A DNA stretch of 22,560 nucleotides, from NCBI GenBank assembly GCA_001632435.1, contig KV424177.1:1-22560 (forward strand), given 5' to 3'. The notes under the pieces are model-generated. The model saw only the letters and a list, made by a program, of their open reading frames with translations, did no database searches and was not told the DNA's origin. This document shows positions 19,174 through 22,560 of this stretch, piece after piece. Both the position numbers and the translations under genes were made by a program. How positions within the stretch are numbered: the first letter of the stretch is position 1; the number at the start of each line of letters is the position of its first letter. Source of the DNA: Calocera cornea HHB12733. Lineage: Eukaryota; Basidiomycota; Dacrymycetes; Dacrymycetales; Dacrymycetaceae.

Positions 19174-22100
19174 ATGCCTTCGATGCCATCCTTGCGATTC
19201 TGTGGCAATTCTGTGGGCTCCCCTCCTTACCCTCTGCCTATGCCCCCGTGAGCTGTCGCTCCTCTCGATCGGTGCCTTGGTTGCTCTGACCTGTGATATT
19301 TTAGGGACACGTTGCACGAGTTTCCTTGCCGTTCATGCGATCCCATCGTTCTTTTCGGGTCGAAGCCGGCCCTTCGCCGCCACGTGGGAACAGTGCACCA
19401 ACGCGTTGTTCGTCTTATGTGCCGGGACCACCAGTTCTACGTCCTTCGGTCTCCCCTGGATAGTACTTTCAGGTGTCCGTGGGTTCTCACCAAGAAGGGT
19501 TACACATGTCTCTACTCTCATGCATCCCCTGAAGAAATTCGTGATCACTTCAAGAAGCATGCGAGGAGCGACTACCAGCAATTTCGAGGTTCCTTGTCCG
19601 ATTCCACCGGCTCTCCGCTTGCATTTGCGACCCGAGCGGAGGCCTTGGGCTTCCGTTCCGGGGCTCCAGACATGGCTGCGGTCCCATTTATGGCTGTCGA
19701 TCCCTGCATCTTGTCACCTGAATCCAGCATACTTGGTCCTTTTGGTTTTGGCCAGGCTATCGCCCCACTCCCGAAGAACTCTTTGGCACTGCCATCTTTT
19801 GCTGACTATTCAAGCACCACTGCTTCCTTGAGCTCCGATTTGGGTTCCATGGATACATGGGATGTGTTGGAGCCTCCTGGTGGTTACGACCATCCTGTTG
19901 GTTCGTTGCTCTGCTTCCCCCTCTTTTTTCGCTGATTTTGTATAGCCGCCGACCCTCTTGGCGTCGGGTCCTGTGACTGGCTCTCCTCTTTTTGCTCTCA
20001 TGGTCCGTTTGTAGCTTGCCTCCCTCTGAGTCCCGGCTAAGCCCCTGTAGATGCCTCCGTCCATCCCAACCCTCTGTTTGGACCACCTCTCTCCGACCAA
20101 GGAGTTGTGCAATCTTGTGGTGACTTACCGCCCGCGGCTTATCTCGAAGAAGTATTCGATGATAAGCCCGCCACTCCTTTTGAAATTGTGATGGAGTCTT
20201 TCGGTGGGATTCTCTCCATGTTTATCTCCGTTTTCCACTCACCGTGTCTTTCAGGCGACTCTGTCCCATGTCAAGGACTTGAGGTGGTGTCACCGGGTGA
20301 CTCTGTGGATGTCGCTTCAGACACTGCCCTTTGTTCCTCTCCTATGTCCTGCCTCACTTCCCGTATGTTTGCTTTTCTTGGCTTTTCTTTCTTCCAGTGC
20401 TCATTGGCTGTACCACAGCGGCCTGTCCGAGTGTTGTCCGTGCCGAACCTGTACTTCGCGACCGAGGTATCTCCGAACCGGATTCCATCTGTTCGAGTTC
20501 CCAACCCGTCTTGTCAGCTCCTCATCTGGTTTCACCAGCCGTGGCTTCTGAAGGTCATGTGCCGGAGTCGTGTCCTGCTTCTCTCCCCCTTGCCACCCCG
20601 TCCGTCATCCAGGATTCTTTGCTTGAACAGGAAGGCATTTGGGTGGTACGTCTTGAGACAGGGATCCTTCCCGTATGCGACACTTGCTGCTCTGGATTTT
20701 TACCCCAACACGTCGCGTCTCATCGGCATGGTCGTCCTCGTGATGCTGCTCAGTTGTTAGGGCAACGTCTCCGCGACATTCACGGAGTCGCCGAAGAGCA
20801 TCTTTCTGCCCTCACTACGCCCCCTGCTTCCTCCCTCCTTCGTCCGCCTGTCCCTCTTTTACGGTCTGTGCCTGGCTACCAATGCACCTTCTCCGAATGC
20901 TGCTATGCTGCGCCTGTTCGAGCCTCCGTCGTGAAGCATGTCAGCAGTGACCACCACGGGAACCCAGCAAGCGCTTTCATCCAGCCACGTGGTGCGCTTC
21001 AGAGGCTTTATAATCTGCAGTCATCCCGGTATTTCGTTGTCAATCCCGAATTGTCCGCGTTGGAGGGACGGGCAGTCATCCAGGCATTTCTTGCGCTTCG
21101 TGGCCCCGACATGGCACCCCCCTCCCATGTCGAGTCCGTTGGTCATGCGTCCGAGCTCGACTTGTGGCTTGATAAGATTGGATGGACCGAACTTGTTGTT
21201 CAGCATCCGACCGCTACGTGGTGCGATCTGGCCGCGTCCAATATCCGCACGGAGGATCATCTAGGACGCCTGCGAGCAATATGCGTCGATCAAATGCGTC
21301 TTATCGCCGCGGAGGTGCAACTCGCCCAGCATCTCGATCCCACCATCCTCGCATGGTTGGTGGCTGAGTCCGGGTACGCGTCTGTTGGGCAACCCTGTTT
21401 CCTGCTCCCGCTGATTGGTATGTGTGCAGGGCTGTCGGCGTCGACTCTTTTCGACGTCCCCAGCAGGACGCTACTGTGGATCGATACGCCCAGTACTTCT
21501 CCCGTGTCATCGAGTTTGTTCTCCGCGCGTTGGCCCTCCCTACTGGAGCACGCGGTGTAGTGCGCTTGCGCGTTGAGGAGCAGGCCCTTGCCGAGCAAGT
21601 CGGCGCGCTCACCAAGGATCTTTCCGTTTCGGATCACGATATCTGGTTTGCTGTCCTTGACTTTTGGATGGCTCTTCTCACCAATGATCGTGTCCCGAAT
21701 GCTGTCGATGACATGAGCCCCCTACTCCTCTGGCTCATGGCTTCTAGCTTACGGCTGAACGCGTCTTTTGCCACACCCGATAAAGTCACCACTGTAATTG
21801 CGGGTCTTACGTGGAGCATCCGAGCCGCTCTGTTCGGGCACCTTTCCCGCCTCGCTGATGGTTGTCCCCGCCTTCGGTGTGTTATCCCTGTTTCTGTCAG
21901 TGAACATGTTGGGCTGACGTTCTGAACAAAAGGGTGTTTGAAGAGCTACAGCTGCAGCGTTACTTCATGCTGCACCAACCAACTCCCTATAATGCGCTAC
22001 GGGAGGTCCAGCGGTGTACTTCCACGTATGCTCATCTGTTTCGTCCGCTGCCTGACATCGAATGGCCGCTGAAAGACACCATGATCTACCGAGGTACCCG

Positions 22101-22560
22101 AATTACCTTGGCTGCCTTGCGTCAACTCGCTGGCACCCTCATGGACCAGGTTGAACACCTCCTACATGATGACCTTCTATTCGGCCGTTCCCCGTTGTTT
22201 TTTGGACTTTCCGTTGACTTTCTCAACATTATGGACGACCATGTGAACGATTCCCCTGGCTATTCGTTCCTTTCCGATGCTCGGAATGAGTTTGAACGCT
22301 ATCTCTATGCGCCCGCGCGGACACCCTGTCCGCGCCGACACGACCGCTCCCGCCGATCGCCCGCCGACGTGCCCCCCGTCCGTCCCCGCCCGCCGCCCCT
22401 CCCCCCCAGGCCCGTTCGCCCTCCGACAAAAGTCCAATCTTGCCGCCCGCCCTCTTCCCCATGCGCTAGGACAAGAAAAAAAAAAAAACTGGGCGTTCCT
22501 GTCGTTCGCGCGCAATGCCGTTTGCGCCCCGTCGGTGCCTGTTTTGGTCCACTCAGGGTC
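19174..22560 (+). CDS. Telomere-linked RecQ-helicase-like protein, N-terminal C2H2 part (partial)
   Basis: The eight-exon model is phase-consistent throughout, with introns 19248-19304, 19901-19945, 20003-20050, 20204-20254, 20363-20397, 21374-21429 and 21877-21932. It starts MPSMPSLRFCGN and stays open to the window end. Residues about 33-56 form a C2H2 finger (C33, C36, H51, H56), a second Cys/His set follows near RCPW..YTCLYSH..DHFKKH, then a Ser/Pro linker. From about residue 415 ILPVCDTC...HVASHRH and GYQCTFSEC...HVSSDH match the DUF3505-type zinc fingers of fungal telomere-linked helicases. Then come SELDLWLDKIGW, YAQYFSRVIEFVLRAL, MIYRGTRITLAALRQLAGTL and PGYSFLSDARNEF, which resemble the conserved region before the RecQ helicase in those proteins. 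No helicase motif lies in the window; if intact it should follow downstream. After about 22310 the sequence turns into GC-rich low complexity, so the gene may be interrupted. Family recognition is from memory. Confidence 0.65.
22312..22475. repeat. GC-rich low-complexity tract
   Basis: Composition shifts abruptly to C-rich DNA (CCCGCC, CCGTCC and CCCCCC strings) within the open frame of the preceding gene, encoding Pro/Arg-rich residues. It begins with a hairpin at 22315-22335 and ends at an A13 run (22476-22488). It is unlike any other part of the window. Confidence 0.7.
22315..22335. repeat. Hairpin at the start of the GC-rich tract
   Basis: Arms GCGCGGACA and TGTCCGCGC are exact reverse complements, 9 bp each, around a CCC loop. 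It sits where recognisable protein similarity stops. Confidence 0.75.

Overview
The window looks like nuclear DNA of a fungus, most likely a basidiomycete. The genes are cut by many short introns (about 40-65 nt, GT..AG, with CTNAY-like branch sites), the protein families are fungal (PIF1 helicase, Zn(II)2Cys6 cluster, expanded JmjC-like proteins, the C2H2 N-terminal region of telomere-linked RecQ helicases), and there is an internal TTAGGG-type telomeric tract. All convincing genes lie on the + strand. That strand is visibly pyrimidine-rich almost throughout, and this produces many spurious open frames. Exon models were assembled by eye from reading frame, splice-site phase and motif continuity. 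They are good for four genes and tentative for the rest.

Layout. (1) 17-2209: a complete-looking PIF1-family DNA helicase in nine exons. (2) 2210-3006: intergenic, with a perfect palindrome. (3) 3007-7634: a large protein (about 1374 aa in my ten-exon model) with an unrecognised N-terminal domain, a long Ser/Pro/Thr-rich linker and a JmjC-like C-terminal domain whose metal ligands look substituted. (4) about 7916-10398: a second multi-exon gene with an apparent JmjC-like tail; exon boundaries uncertain. (5) 10435-13412, perhaps to 13972: a Zn(II)2Cys6 protein with a long disordered region and a tail sharing a motif with gene 4. (6) 14440-14517: degenerate interstitial telomeric repeats ending in a perfect hairpin. 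(7) 14540-16473: broken coding-like pieces, starting with a third copy of the shared motif. (8) 16805-18350: a five-exon gene of unknown function. (9) 19174 to beyond the window end: the N-terminal part of a protein resembling fungal telomere-linked RecQ helicases (C2H2/DUF3505-like), in eight exons, running into a GC-rich low-complexity tract with a hairpin and an A13 run.

Taken together, this reads as a subtelomeric or formerly subtelomeric block. Two helicase genes of different families flank an array of diverged JmjC-like and zinc-cluster genes, and a telomeric scar separates a more intact left part from a fragmentary start on the right. Whether the block is a mobile unit, a subtelomeric duplication mosaic or both cannot be decided from one window.
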